A stretch of DNA of 64,000 nt, from positions 2,618,501 through 2,682,500 of the forward strand of contig JAYKKM010000378.1 in the NCBI GenBank assembly GCA_035772405.1, given 5' to 3'. This DNA comes from Chrysogorgia sp. JL179-B06. Taxonomy: Eukaryota; Cnidaria; Anthozoa; Scleralcyonacea; Chrysogorgiidae. A model generated the notes under the pieces. The model did not search any database. It had not been told where the DNA came from and saw nothing but the letters and a program-made list of their open reading frames with translations. Of the stretch, positions 51,539 to 63,822 are shown in pieces; position 1 is the first letter of the stretch, and every line of letters begins with the position of its first letter. The position numbers were made by a program, and so were the translations under genes.

Positions 51539-51895
51539 ACGAACTTGACATCTTCCGACAACGATATATTGCATTTTCACTGCCTATTCACGATCTTTTT
51601 TAACTCAATTCTTCATTCACCGTATAACCCGACAAAGCACGTACTTTTCTTTTACGGTTTCAATTTAAATATTAATTCAAATGCAGATATTTATTATTTA
51701 CCATATCTAGTTATCAGGGCCAAATTTTCCGATGCCGCGCATAGGCCGTTGATCTTGAATATATATAAATATCTAAACTGGATGCAAGATCAGATTCCCT
51801 AGTTTTGCAGTTCCCGTGATAAGGGACAAACGCCGGTCGATATTAGCCCCCTCGCCCTCAGGCCTTCGGCCGGCGCTTCGCGCCGGGCGAGGGGA
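51539..51895 (+). repeat. Dispersed repeat with twin TTCG hairpins, copy 2
   Basis: Direct copy of 50399-50756 about 1.1 kb downstream, flanking the mariner fragment. Confidence 0.8.
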
Positions 51896-51899
51896 TAAT

Positions 51900-52700
51900 T
51901 ATGATATGTTCCAATGATCGACTTCTAATACTTTTTGGAAGATATTTTCTTCATCGCATCGGATAGCCCAAGAGTTAATTCATAAAATACAGCTTTTTCC
52001 ACGACCATGACGTAGATGAAAACTATTTAGCGACATATTGTTCTGAATGACTTCGCATGTTAAGGATAGGGTTACTGAAAGAAGAGAACGGCAGAGTCTA
52101 CTCCTAGATAAAGCTTCTAACTAAACTGCTTAAAAAGCCATGCTTTATCAAGATCTTGCATGAATTAGTATTACATGATGGTAGTAGTCGTTTAAATTAA
52201 CTTTGTTCCTAAATGCAGCACTGTTCATTTGCCTTGAAAGACTGAATACTGCGCCAAGAAACAAGGTATACAAGTATATGGCGGTACAGCTGTATCTTAA
52301 AACAAAGTATCAGCTATACATAGGAAAAAATAAGCTGCTTTGTTGAAACAACTTACCAATGTTTCAGATTCGAACACTGATTCTCTTAGCTTAACAATAG
52401 TCCAAACGTATTCGTCAGGTAGATATGCTTTGTTGAAAACAAATCTTTCTTCGTCATTAGAATATGAGTGCGCTCTTTAACGCACATATACGGCACTGCC
52501 ACTGATGTTAATATTAACGGATGTTTCAGATTCAAATATTGTTGTGTACGAAGCCTTGAGGACAAGGACAAGCATGTACCGATTAAACAGACACAAACCG
52601 AAACAATGCCTGATTTATTCATGAAATAATTCGGGAGACTGACAATTCACAGTAGCCGCAGCACCAGCCCTGGATAGTGAACATTCTGATAAATAAATGA
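51900..52700. other. No gene seen
   Basis: No supported gene or repeat; a GATTCAAATATTG / CAGATTCGAACACTG phrase is repeated loosely at 52370 and 52530. Confidence 0.45.
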
Positions 52701-52711
52701 GGACTTAAACT

Positions 52712-53263
52712 GCCTCAAATGAAACTTGAGGACTTAAAATTGCCTCAACTAAAACTCGAGGACTTAAAATTGACAAAACCAAAACTTGAGAACTTAAAAT
52801 TGCCTCAACCAAAACTTGAGGACTTAAAATTGCCTCAACCAAAACTTGAGGACTTAAAATTGCCTCAACCAAAACTTGAGGACTTAAAATTGCCTCAACC
52901 AAAACTTGAGGACTTAAAATTGCCTCAACTGAAACTTGAGCACTTAAAATTGCCTCAACTAAAACTTGAGGACTTAAAATTGCCTCAACTGAAACTTGAG
53001 GACTTAAAATTGCCTCAACTAAAACTTGAGGACTTAAAATTGACAAAACCAAAACTTGAGAACTTAAAATTGCCTCAACCAAAACTTGAGGACTTAAAAT
53101 TGCCTCAACCAAAACTTGAGGACTTAAAATTGCCTCAACCAAAACTTGAGGACTTAAATTGCCTCAACTGAAACTTGAGGACTTAAAATTGCCTCAACTA
53201 AAACTTGAGGACTTAAAATTGCCTCAACTGAAACTTGAGGACTTAAAATTGCCTCAACTAAAA
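52712..53263. repeat. 30-bp minisatellite, about 18 units
   Basis: Unit TTGCCTCAACYAAAACTTGA plus GGACTTAAAA. A variant unit (TTGACAAAACCAAAACTTGA) appears twice, 270 bases (nine units) apart, indicating a higher-order duplication. Because 30 is a multiple of three, both strands stay open, which gives decapeptide-repeat frames that are artefacts. Confidence 0.95.
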
Positions 53264-53279
53264 TCCGCCAGGTGGTTGA

Positions 53280-53520
53280 TCCGCCAGGGTGGTAAACTTA
53301 TTCATTTCAAAAGGGGAAATCCCGTACGACTGGAAACCAGAAAAAATAACACCATTTATAAATCTGGCCCAAGAAGGGACGTGGATAATTATCGACCAAT
53401 CTCGATACTTCCAATCATTTCCAAGATCATGGAGCGAGCAATTCAATTCAACTTCTAAATTTTATTACATATTACAAAATCCTCTCAATAAACCATTGCT
53501 GATTGGGCCAACATGTTCAA
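53280..53520 (+). pseudogene. LINE reverse transcriptase fragment
   Basis: Two frames together read KGEIPYDWKPEKITP and RDVDNYRPISILPIISKIME, the start of a non-LTR reverse transcriptase. Short and frameshifted, ending near (CTAT)n at 53529. Confidence 0.75.
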
Positions 53521-53794
53521 GTAAAGTCATCTATCTATCTATCTATTCTAACTTAACTTAATAATTGACCCCCATCCATAACTGTAAACAGAATGCATGC
53601 ACGCTAATGAAAGATGTTTTAACAAAATCAAATATTAAAGTCATTGTAAGAAAACTGGAATGCAAGAGTCTTGTTGCCTGCAACTTTGGACAAACTAATG
53701 AACTTGCCTTAGCTATTGCCCTCGAATTACTGTCCACAAGTATATGGTCTACCTGCGTTATAAATAAGGACTTTACATTTTTACTTTAGACCAG

Positions 53795-53885
53795 TTACGC
53801 AACTGCAAGGACTTCCGGTTGGGAATCAAATCCGCGATCTCTATAGATTTCTTGACCAGCGGTCTAACCTACTGAGCCCGGTAAA
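53795..53885 (-). mobile_element. tRNA-derived SINE relic
   Basis: On minus: GGCTCAGTAGGTTAGACCGC (A-box-like) and GCGGATTTGATTCCCAACC (B-box-like), decayed. Confidence 0.45.
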
Positions 53886-54575
53886 TGTAGTGGGAAATAT
53901 AGAGTAATCAACATTTGAGATTTACACTCGACATTCGTGGTACTCTACGCTGTTAATGTTTGAAGAAACGTTTCAAGTGATGGAATTTATATTTTTAAAT
54001 TTTTTTAAAGATATTTTTTAAGTTGTATTTTTAAATTATATTTTAAAGTTCCTATCCTTCGTTTGAGGATTTTAGATATTCGCGATCTTCGGGTTCTACT
54101 AAGAAGAAATGTAATACATTTTGCGGTTCGAAAATTTCATATCAATGTCTTTTTCCCCTGCTAAATTTGATTTACTATTCGTAGGAAATGACGTCAAAGC
54201 AGGGATACGAAAAAATAGACCTGTTTAGACAAAATTCGCTCAATGTCCAAACTTTCTTTCTATTTCACTGTTGAATCACTGTACAACGTTTTGGCGTGTC
54301 GCTGCTATGAACGTCATTTCCTGTGAATAGTAAATCAACTTTAGAAGACAAAGGGCATGAAGATGAATGATTTTACAATTCTTCTCAAGAGATACGAAAG
54401 CTCACGAATATGTAAAGTCTGCAAAGGCTGTGTAGATACTTTAAATTAAATTTTTAAGTTATATTTTTACCTGTTTTAATTGATTTGTGTATTTTTGAAT
54501 TATCTTTTTATGTTAATGAGAACAATTTAATATTTTTATTGAAACTTTTAGTCCTAATTTGATATTTTATTGCAG

Positions 54576-54838
54576 GAAATGCTGATGACTCACTTTCTTA
54601 TCACAATGGGATGAGGTTTAGCACTAAGGACGAGGATAATGACTTGGATATTCGAAACTGTGCTGTACTTCGGAAAGGTGCCTGGTGGTACAATGCCTGT
54701 CTTAAGTCCAACTTGAATGCTCGGTACTTACGTGGTCATCACAGCTCTAATGCTGATGGAGTAATCTGGGGTCACTGGAAAGGATACTATTATTCTTTAA
54801 AGAAGAGCGAGATGAAAACCCGTCCTTGTTCATTTTAG
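54576..54838 (+). CDS. Fibrinogen-related domain gene, last exon
   Basis: A 263-base exon after TTATTGCAG. It completes the split glycine and continues [16 protein letters not shown], the calcium-binding-type loop [24 protein letters not shown] (second disulphide), [23 protein letters not shown] and ends KTRPCSF then TAG. Length and order match the C-terminal third of a fibrinogen domain. Gly-to-Ala and similar substitutions are minor. The domain looks intact, so the gene is probably functional despite its huge intron. Secreted recognition protein is the usual role of the family. Confidence 0.92.
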
Positions 54839-54904
54839 TTTGGAATATTTTACTTTACATCAGAATGTCATTATTAGGGAAAAGATAGAAAACAAGGATC
54901 CTGC

Positions 54905-55165
54905 ATTGCCTAATTTCAAATCGCGCAGGAGACTGACACTAGCGAGTTTATCCTGAACAGTAGTACCAGTGTCCCGCGCGACTTGAAATTATGCAATTAT
55001 TTTGAAATTACTCATTTCAAGTCGCGCAGGAGACTGACACTAGTTTTTTTTATCCTGAACAATCCGATAGTGCCAGTCCCCGCGCGACTGGAAATTATGG
55101 AATTATTTTTAATTGACTCATTTCAAGTGGCGCGGGAGACTGACACTAGCGGATTTATTGATAAT
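54905..55165. repeat. Tandem foldback units after the fibrinogen gene
   Basis: Two and a half copies of a unit that pairs CGCGCAGGAGACTGACACTA with a degenerate complement (AGTGTCCCGCGCGACTTGAAA). It is inserted in the 3' flank, followed at 55150-55285 by three copies of GATAATTTGTTTTAGTTGG. Confidence 0.75.
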
Positions 55166-55289
55166 TTGTTTTAGTTGGAATATTTTAAATCTAGCTGTGT
55201 CTAAACTTGATAATTTGTTTTAGTTGGAATATTTTAAATCTTGTGTCTAAATTTGATAATTTGTTTTAGTTGGAATATTTTAGTTTAAG

Positions 55290-56560
55290 AATGTTATCAG
55301 AAAAATATTGAAAACAAGGTCCTACATTTGAAATTATTATAGTGTGAACATAAAGTTGAAGTGTCTAACCGTACCTTGGGGATTTTGCATATTCCTAATA
55401 TTTGGATTCTCCGGAGAAGATTTGTAGTATATCTTTTCACACCAAAACTTTATCCCATTTTTTGCCTTCGAAGTTGATAATTTTGAAAGTTTTTCTAATC
55501 CGACCGTGAGAAAAAAATGGGTTCTCACGGTGGAAATGATGTGAAAACGGGAACGCACTCTGAGAAAAAATATGATATGGCAAGAAAACCAAACAATAAC
55601 TTCTTTGGCATTCTCCTGATGTAAACACTTTTTTACTCTGTGAGTGTACCTACTTTCACATTATTTCCGCCTTAGAACCCAGTTGAAAAACTCAAAATCA
55701 CCAAAGTTGAATGCAAAAATGTGCAAGAAGATGAAGTTTTGGTCTGACAAGGTATATTAGAAATCTTCTCCGAAGAATCCAAATTTATTTTTATGAATTT
55801 ATTTATACGAATTTAGTAATATGTAAACTTGATCAATTTGTGAGTTGCTAATGACGTCATCTAGCAAGATCGAATATGTTTAAATCAAATTTTCTCAAAA
55901 TTTTTCCAAAATTTTTGAATGGGTAAAAGTAGGTAATCTTCCCCATATACCGACCAAAGGGATGCCGCCTCATTAGTATTTCAATAGAACAATAGGCACA
56001 ACAAAGAGCGGTGCGTACAAAAAGTAATTATTATTGTTAGTGTGACAATAGAATGTCACTTTATTAAATATTCCGTGTGAGGGACATGTGAGGGACGGAA
56101 CTAATTACCTCTAAGCCTCTTTCACCTTTACGATCCCTAACCCTAGTCTCGTGTACCTTTGGGACCCCCATTGTATACTTAGGTAGCTCTCTGTGTGAAG
56201 TAATTAGTGTTAAGAACGTCTCAACCCCTATTCCACTTTCATAACCCTAAATTTAATTATATTTGGAATATCACCGATTTCAATTCCGACTCCTTGACTC
56301 TCATCGGGAGTCGTGCGATTGCCTAAGCGTTCGACTGAACCTATATGTCGGTCTCAACGTTCGACTGAACCTGTGTTTTCACTGCATCTATACAAAGAGA
56401 TGAACCCCAATAATTTTGGTCGTATTATGGCTTATCTCGCTTTAGTGTACACAATTCCTATGTAGAAACAAAGGCGCTTATGGAGATATATAAAACCTTA
56501 TTAATACGCGACACAAATATAGAGTTAAAAAATATTTATATAAGTTACAAACGTATACAT
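55290..56560. other. No gene seen
   Basis: No supported gene. 55265-55325 resembles the 3' flank of the fibrinogen exon at 54838-54900 (GGAATATTTTA, GAAAACAAGG), suggesting a local duplication. Confidence 0.45.
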
Positions 56561-56720
56561 ATTTTTCAATGTTTACTTTAACGGGGCATACCTAACAGAA
56601 AGTAATTAGTATTGTTAGCCGTTTTATTAAATATTCCGTGTGAGGGACGGAAGTAATTATCTAAGCCTCTTTCACCTTTACGATCCCTAACCCTAGTCTC
56701 GTGTACCTTTGCAACCCCCA
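56035..56720. repeat. Direct repeat pair
   Basis: 56070-56170 and 56625-56715 share TTCCGTGTGAGGGACGGAA and CCTCTTTCACCTTTACGATC. The CCTAACCCTAGTCTCGTGTA phrase is also common to both. The second copy runs into the C-tract. Confidence 0.8.
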
Positions 56721-56855
56721 ACCCCCTCCCACTCCCCCCCCCCCCCGCCCCCCCCCCCCCTCCCCCCCCCCCCCCCCAACCCCCCCCCCCCACCCCCCCC
56801 CCCCCCACCCCCCCCCCACCCCCCCACCCCCCCCCCCCCCACCCCCCCCCCCCCC
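56714..56855. repeat. 140-bp C-tract (G-tract on minus)
   Basis: Almost pure C with scattered A, T and one G. Proline- and glycine-rich frames are artefacts. The minus strand could form G-quadruplexes; base count here is prone to sequencing error. Confidence 0.95.
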
Positions 56856-57792
56856 ATGGTATTGTATCTGGACTTCTTTGGCCCGATAAGGCCTTTTGGC
56901 CCGTTCGTAGGAGGGAGTTTATAGGGTCATCACGCTCCCTTCACGCTATTCAGCGTTTGACTGAACCTGTGTTTTCACCGCAGGAAAAAGGGGGTGGCAC
57001 GAATACGAAATCGTACTGATTTTTAGAGCTAAACATAGAAACGAGGCAGGGTGAAACGGAGCGAGAAATATAAATAAAATTCAAACTACGACAAACCCAA
57101 TCGCATAAATTATCGAGCATGCATGGCGTTTTGTTATAGCTTTAAGGCGAGTTTAAACGAATTCCCTTCGTTTATCTACACTTTTGTTTTGTAATATGTT
57201 AGGAATAAAGACATACAAACACTTTCTAGAAGATACAAAAAAGATATTAACAGCTAATTACACAATCGTTTTAGACAAATTGTCCGGCTCTTACAGTGTC
57301 CTCTAGAATTTGGAGCGTTTAACTTTAACACGCTGCCGTCCTGCGTTAGCAACAAGTTGCGTTTGTTTCCTTTCTCCTCGACGGATTTTACATTGAGAAC
57401 TTTGACACGAAGCGTTGTATTTTCAAATTAGCATCGCAGGATTCCATTGAACACTACCCGCACTTAAACCTTATGGTTCACAGTTGACCGTAGACACGTC
57501 CTAATAGTTAGTTCGTCGATTAAACAGTGTGAACGGTTTAATTTACAGTAATAAACTTAACGGTGATATTGCAGACATCGATGTTCAGTTGCAATGATTG
57601 TTATCCCAAATTAAATGTCCATTTCTATAACCTAAAAACCGATACATGCAGCTGTTTGTCAAACTTCCATTCTATAATTGAACCTGGAAAGGAAAAACGT
57701 TTATTTATCACCTCAACAGAGAATTTAAGGATGAACGTTTTTACCAACTAGTCATATTGTGTAGCTGATGTAGCTGAAATTATTCCTAATAT

Positions 57793-57946
57793 AAGGCCCT
57801 GTTCACACCACATATTCAGATTGATCTCAGATGGATCTGAAGCGAAGCCGTCTAAATGTTAACGGTCGAATGAAATTTGAGATCTATCTCAAATTGATCT
57901 TGTCTGGTCAATCTGATATCAATTTCTCGGTATGAACAGGCCCTAA
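57793..57946. mobile_element. MITE with AAGGCCCTGTTCA ends
   Basis: Imperfect inverted ends TAAGGCCCTGTTCACACC and GGTATGAACAGGCCCTAA around paired inner blocks (CAGATTGATCTCAGA-like). Resembles 42870-43027. Confidence 0.65.
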
Positions 57947-57949
57947 TTC

Positions 57950-59570
57950 CCAAAACTCTGATATATACATTAAAAAATTCACCAAGTTCATTGCTAGTGC
58001 ATTTTTCATAACTAAATAATGACAATTAGTAATTCAGTTGCCGTTCTAAAATCTTGTTTAATTTTTAGCGAATAAGTCGATTCGAATCTGACACTATATA
58101 GACCTCTTTCATAATGAGAACGATTTAAATATTCCTTTATGTATATCTTAATAATCATTTAACCTGCATACCTTTATCTCCTCAGCAATTAAAAAAAATA
58201 TTTGTTTCCTAACGAGGTTATACAGGCTAATTTACATGTACATAAACTAAGAAAAGGATATTTAGTCTGCCATTATGCGGCTGAAAATTCGGTTGCCTTT
58301 ATGCTAACTCTTGGAGCAAACAAACGCATCAATATTTATTTTAAATGATAAAAACTCCTGCTTACCAACCAGCTTCAGTCACCAGCTTTAATGATCAGCG
58401 ATAAACGATTATTCAATATTCCCTTTGATGTCGATAAATAGACATTTTCCAAAATGTACTTTGAGACAATAAGATTGTCTCCATCCAAAAGCGAATTAAC
58501 GAATAAAGACGGGATATGGACACAAGATGTTTGCAGGTTGTATGAACTTTTATTTAAATTTTGGTCATCTTATTTATTCATACACGTCAGAAGAACAATT
58601 ATGGCTGGTTGTGGACAAATTGGACTTCCTGTAGCTAGCTAATTTTTGGTAAGTCGGCCATGCATGTAGGATCCTTCGCATTATATAGTCGACAACACAC
58701 CGAGTTTATTGCTGCCTCCCCTCAGGGAGACAGCACACTATTCTTGACAATTCTTGGGTTTCCAGTGCGTAACTCGTGCTCAGTCTCTTTGCCGAGCTAT
58801 TTATAGCTGACGAATATTTCGATTTGTTCGAGTTTGTCTGTCTGTCTGATGGACGCACTTTCCGGGCGGAAAACTGCGCATGTTCTATTTGCACGCTGTC
58901 TTCCCAAACTGTGGAACTCGACCACCATCGACAATGTCTTAGTTCAAGGAGACAACATGTTCCTCGTGAGGGATTTCTGTCGACGTGTCGTTGAACATGC
59001 AACTTACAAACTGACAACTGTTGTTTGTTGCCGTTGGTTATAACACATTAGACGCGTCAAACAACTCGTGCGTTAGACCTTGTAAAGTTTACTTTTTCTC
59101 AACCAAACGTTCGAAGAGGTGTATAAATATGCAAAATATAAATGGCCGCCATCTTCAAAAACAGCATCGTAATTTAACGCAAATACGTCGAACGTTTTCT
59201 TGACAAATAATCAACCCTACAAGCGCTCTTATACCTTAAAACAAATTTAATTTATCTGTCTACAATATACGTAAACGTTATTGTGCTACCTAAATTAGTT
59301 TTTAAAAAAAGCGCAATATCGAACATGCCTTGATATTCGTGATATGTCATATTCGTATTAAAGCGCGGAGTTTCCATGGAGCGCTTCGAAAACATTCGTT
59401 AACATTAGGGACTGATCGTTTATTACGTTTGAGGGTGGGTGGGTGGTTTTTTAGGGGGGAGAGGGAATGTTTGAACATGCCTATTTTAGGGGGGTAAATG
59501 TTTAGTTCCCTAAAAGAAAAGAGGGGGTGTTAAAATTTTGAAATTGCAAATCCAAACACCGAAAAACCAT
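57950..59570. other. No gene seen
   Basis: Short frames on both strands at 58706-59043 have no recognisable domain. A retroelement origin is possible but unsupported. Confidence 0.45.
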
Positions 59571-59575
59571 TAGGT

Positions 59576-59615
59576 ACAGTGCTGCCTAGAAATAACCTAA
59601 CGAAAACCAAGGTCT
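59576..59615 (+). mobile_element. Mariner-like terminal sequence
   Basis: TACAGTGCTGCCTAGAAATA then ACCTAACGAAAA, like the start at 51076. Isolated end; the rest was not identified. Confidence 0.45.
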
Positions 59616-60153
59616 CACCTCGGTCGCAAGCAAGCGCGGTTCGCACGTCGGAAATTATACGACACGTTTCGGAACGAGTAGCTTTTTCCGAAGTTCGAGG
59701 ACGTCATTTTTACGGACGAGACTAGTGTCCAAATCGAACAATATTGAATATACACGTGCATATCACTGGCAATATCACTAGCAAACTGAACAATGACCCG
59801 TTTCAAACGTCGCACTTCTTATGTGCAGAACATTATATTCAACCATGCTGATTAATATTATCGCAAGGCATCACAAATATTCTTGTAACGAATGAATCAC
59901 CTAAACGCAGCGCGCAGGTCAATATATTATTCTCGTAAAAGCGGCTTTTTGTTTACATTCGTATTTGGTTCGTATTTTACCGACGGCCTTCTGAATTTAT
60001 AAGCATATCAACAGATTTATATACACGCTACTAAGCGATTTAAAATTCTACAATCAACCAATAATTATTAAAACTTTAATACCTTCAGGAGATGCTTTGG
60101 ACGATCCCTTTCGTGCTCCTTGGGTACCTTCTTTACGGAAACCTTAGCATTCT

Positions 60154-60363
60154 CCCCTCGTCCGGCGCGAAGCGCCGGCCGAAGGCCGAAGTGCTGAGGG
60201 CGAGGTGCTAATATCGAGCGGCGTTTAGTCCCTTATCACGCGAGATCCAAGGGGTTCCTAGATCTAGGATCCAGTTTATAGGTATATATATATATATATA
60301 TATATATGATCAACCGTCCTCATGCGCGGCATCGGAAAATGTGGCCCTGGTAACTAGATATAG
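60154..60363 (-). repeat. Dispersed repeat with twin TTCG hairpins, copy 3
   Basis: Inverted copy of the repeat at 50399 and 51539, including GGCGCGAAGCGCC and GGCCGAAGGCC hairpins and GATGCCGCGCATG on minus. It contains a short (AT)n tract. Confidence 0.75.
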
Positions 60364-60819
60364 ACAGAAGCTGATTGGTATAGACCTCTGCATTGGAATT
60401 ATATTTAAATTGCAACCGTCTCATGATTGAGAATGCAAAAATTGAAACGGTATTGAAACGGTTTTTTTTTGTGCGTTAAATTTGGCGTAATTTAAATTTA
60501 AATTGACGCCAGCGCGACAAATCGCTTTCCGGAAGAAAGCCGCCATTTTCCGACGGCGAAATTTATATTGCCAATTTATTGCCAAAAAAACCAGCCATTT
60601 CCACACAAAATCATAGGATGAAGGATAATGTCTAACATTAGTTAGACATTATCAGCTGATTTCAAGCAGAAACTGTAGTGTTGACAAGATAATCAAAGAC
60701 AGACACAAGTAAAAGGTAAAAGGACTATTATAATTTAATATGTACATTGTGATTGTCACTGTAACTCACCGGTCCGTCTGTGTTGAGCAATTAATTTGCC
60801 TTTTCTGCATAGTTTTATT

Positions 60820-60870
60820 TGGTTAGGGTTAGCAATTTGGTTAGGATTAGGGTTAGGTTTAGGATTTTGG
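60820..60870. repeat. Degenerate TTAGGG-like run
   Basis: Several GGTTAGGGTTAG / GGATTAGGGTTAGG phrases resembling telomere repeats; too short and degenerate to mean more than an interstitial relic. Confidence 0.4.
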
Positions 60871-61170
60871 TGATATTTACCCGCATTTCGTTGAATTCTA
60901 AGAGACTATAGCGTCGTACGGCTACCGTACGAGTTAAGTTCAGTTCAGTGCTTTTTTACTTGACTCGCTAATTTTAATGTAATTTAAATAATTGCACACT
61001 GTATTGTGCATTTGCTCCAAGCTCCGAAATCTAATAGACACATTTTGAAATACTTAACAGAGAGATTTGGGGAAATTTGAAGGTGTGTAATGTTTTGAAT
61101 TTTCAAAACATATATGTACTGTATAATATTTTGACAGTTGGAATTAAATCCATGCAGTGTATTAAAAATC

Positions 61171-61284
61171 AGGCTTGGACTGGCCATTGTACCATCTTGT
61201 GCTAGAACAATGGCACTTTGTGGCAGCACAATGGCTGGCCATTGTTCTGGCACAAGATGGCACAATGGCCATTAGTCCTAGCCT
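61171..61284. mobile_element. Foldback element
   Basis: Arms of about 43 bp (GGCCATTGTACCATCTTGTG against CACAAGATGGCACAATGGCC) around a 25-base centre. Confidence 0.75.
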
Positions 61285-61439
61285 GTTTAAAATATATACC
61301 ATTTGTTCTTTATAATACTGCAGAATAGTAAGTGGTAGTACAAATTTTGGAATTGCATGTACAGTATGTTTATTATTTGATTAAAATTATAAATACTATA
61401 TGCTTGATAATTAGCCTATATATACAGTAGTTTAGGGTG

Positions 61440-62336
61440 AAGAAACATGCATACTATTGCTGTGTTTATATGACCTGGGCCTGGCCTACAATTTTGTAGC
61501 ATACTTAATATATACACTGCTGTAGTGAATAAGGGAGAGCTTGGGGGGAAACAGACGATACAGTACATGGATGATTGTCAAGCGAGATCATATCCTCAGA
61601 AAAATTATTCTGTGTCCCGGGCGGGGATAACTTTCTGATTTCCAGTGAGATGCTCTGATCATTGAGCTACCAAGACTCAGATGGTGAGTGAACGTTACAT
61701 TGATGTACTGATTCTATTGATATAACAGCAGTGTATATATTAACACACCCAATCATTAGTCATTACTGAAATATATAGTAACTGCTGTGCATAGGCAGTA
61801 CATATATCATTAGAACCAGTGCATCATTGTAACCTCTCTCCATCTGAATCTCGATGGCTCAATGGTTAGAGGCCGTCATTGGCAATAAGAAGGCTATCAT
61901 TTTTTCAACCAGGAATATTATGTTTCTGACGATATGATCTTGACGTCCATGTTTTATATACTGGCATGTATTCCATATATAATCTGTGTTTACAGTACTC
62001 CACCCATTATGGAACATGTTAGACAAATATACTTAGCTGGCCTAGTGGGTCACAACTTATTCTGTCAATGTAAAATACAGCTTATTATTATTATGTTCAC
62101 ATTGGGTATGTTGACACTGTCACTACTATGTGTGTTAGCTAGATCATTGTCGACAAGCAGACTAGGCATGGCATTCTGAATATAGGTTATAATATATATG
62201 TGCACGGTGATATAATTTAGATACTATAGTACACAATGCCATATATATGCTTTGTTACATGGCAAATATGGTATCTGCAATCTGCATTAGACATTATTAT
62301 TAGTAGTATTATTGCTAATCCATTATTATTATTAGT

Positions 62337-62367
<31 letters not shown>

Positions 62368-63290
62368 CAATAATATTTATACAGGATAGCCCCTTCAATG
62401 CTAACAGTACACTGGTATCAATATATGGGGGTCTTGTTTTCTAACAAATTACAGTTGTTACAAATTTCAACACATATTCACAAATGTACAGTACCATGTT
62501 ACAAAAGCTAATTTTAACTCAAAAGTTGTATATCCTTCACATATTGTCAATTAAGGTAATAGATAATGGTGCTATAACATGTATGAACAGATTAATTGAA
62601 ACATGGAAAATAGCTCTTTACTGGTAGATATGATGTTAAAATGCCATGGAATTTCCTAACTAGCATTACACAATGTAATTGCTTCTAATACAAGAGGTAC
62701 AAAACTTGGGATTTCTATTAACCAATCAGTTTCAAGTCCCGACTTAGGAAAGATCAGTTTCCCTGACATGCATAGAGACCTCTGATTGTGTATTCCTGCC
62801 AGCTCCACATCACAGTAGTCCAATGTGGGTAGAATTATCAACTTACTGTATATAATCTATCCACACCAACAATTGGAGTATAATCCCTAATATGTCTTAG
62901 TAAATCTAATTTGAATGGTCCCCTACATTTGCATCATTGTATGATAGAGATGCACTTTCTTCCTTCAACAGCCATTGGTGTCTATATACAAAATACTGCA
63001 TTGATTATTTCGTGAGTCATCGATATTGTGATAAAAGTAATTTCTTTCTTAGTGATTGATGGTAGAAACAGCAGTAGACCCCCACTATTCTGTTGCTGCA
63101 CTCAAAAATTAAAAAGTTTAATTGGGCTGCATGTATTTATTTTGATGTCCTATGAAACAATTAAATTCAGACAATACAAAGCTCTGAGAGATATTGTCCA
63201 CTGAAAATTTATTTACTGTAGTTTTAAGTACTGTACTGTGAGATTCAAACAGCAATTGGGCGAGGGGTTGTTGCGAATTCGTATTTCTAG
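61440..63290 (-). repeat. Dispersed 2-kb segment, copy 2 (inverted)
   Basis: Reverse-complement relative of 44790-47050, with matching SINE (61520-61680), LINE fragment (62656-62841) and (TAA)n (62335-62368), in inverted order. Confidence 0.7.
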
Positions 63291-63580
63291 TTTTATGATA
63301 TTATACATGCAGTGCTATGAATAAGAACGGTGTGATACCTCGCGCGCACAGAATAATAATCAAATTTCTGTGGATTTGACACTGGCACTATTAAACGTGC
63401 ACTTTTCAGTATTTCGAATGAAAAAACGCGAAACTGGGGAGTTGTGATTATTATGTTTAACAATGAAGCAATTTTCGCGTGGGCTAAAATGTCCTTCAAG
63501 CGTTTGGTTGTTTGTGATAGTTTAATAGGTTGTGGCAAATGGGGCCAAACCGCCAAAGTCGATTTTAATAACAAGATTTT

Positions 63581-63822
63581 AAAACTGACTTAATATGTGC
63601 AGCGAACTGACTTTATATATGTGTGTGGCGAACTAACTTAATACGTGCAGCGAACTGACTTGATATGTGCAGCGAACTGACTTAATATGTGCAGCGAACT
63701 GACTTAATATGTGTACGAACTGACTTAATATGTGTAGCGAACTTACTTTATGTGTGTAGCGAACTGACTTAATATTGTGTAGCGAACTGACTTAATGTGT
63801 GTGGCGAACTGAGTCTAGGTTT
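63581..63822. repeat. Minisatellite of about 22-bp units
   Basis: About ten units of GCGAACTGACTTAATATGTG plus 2-4 bases, with minor changes. Confidence 0.9.

Noticed and set aside
52705..53171. Decapeptide-repeat proteins on both strands
   Set aside because: Unit length divisible by three keeps all copies open; no start context, splice signals or flanking coding sequence.
56578..56924. Proline- or glycine-rich proteins
   Set aside because: Translations of the C-tract.
58706..59043. Overlapping frames on both strands as a gene
   Set aside because: Three mutually overlapping short frames without a domain; none favoured by any signal.
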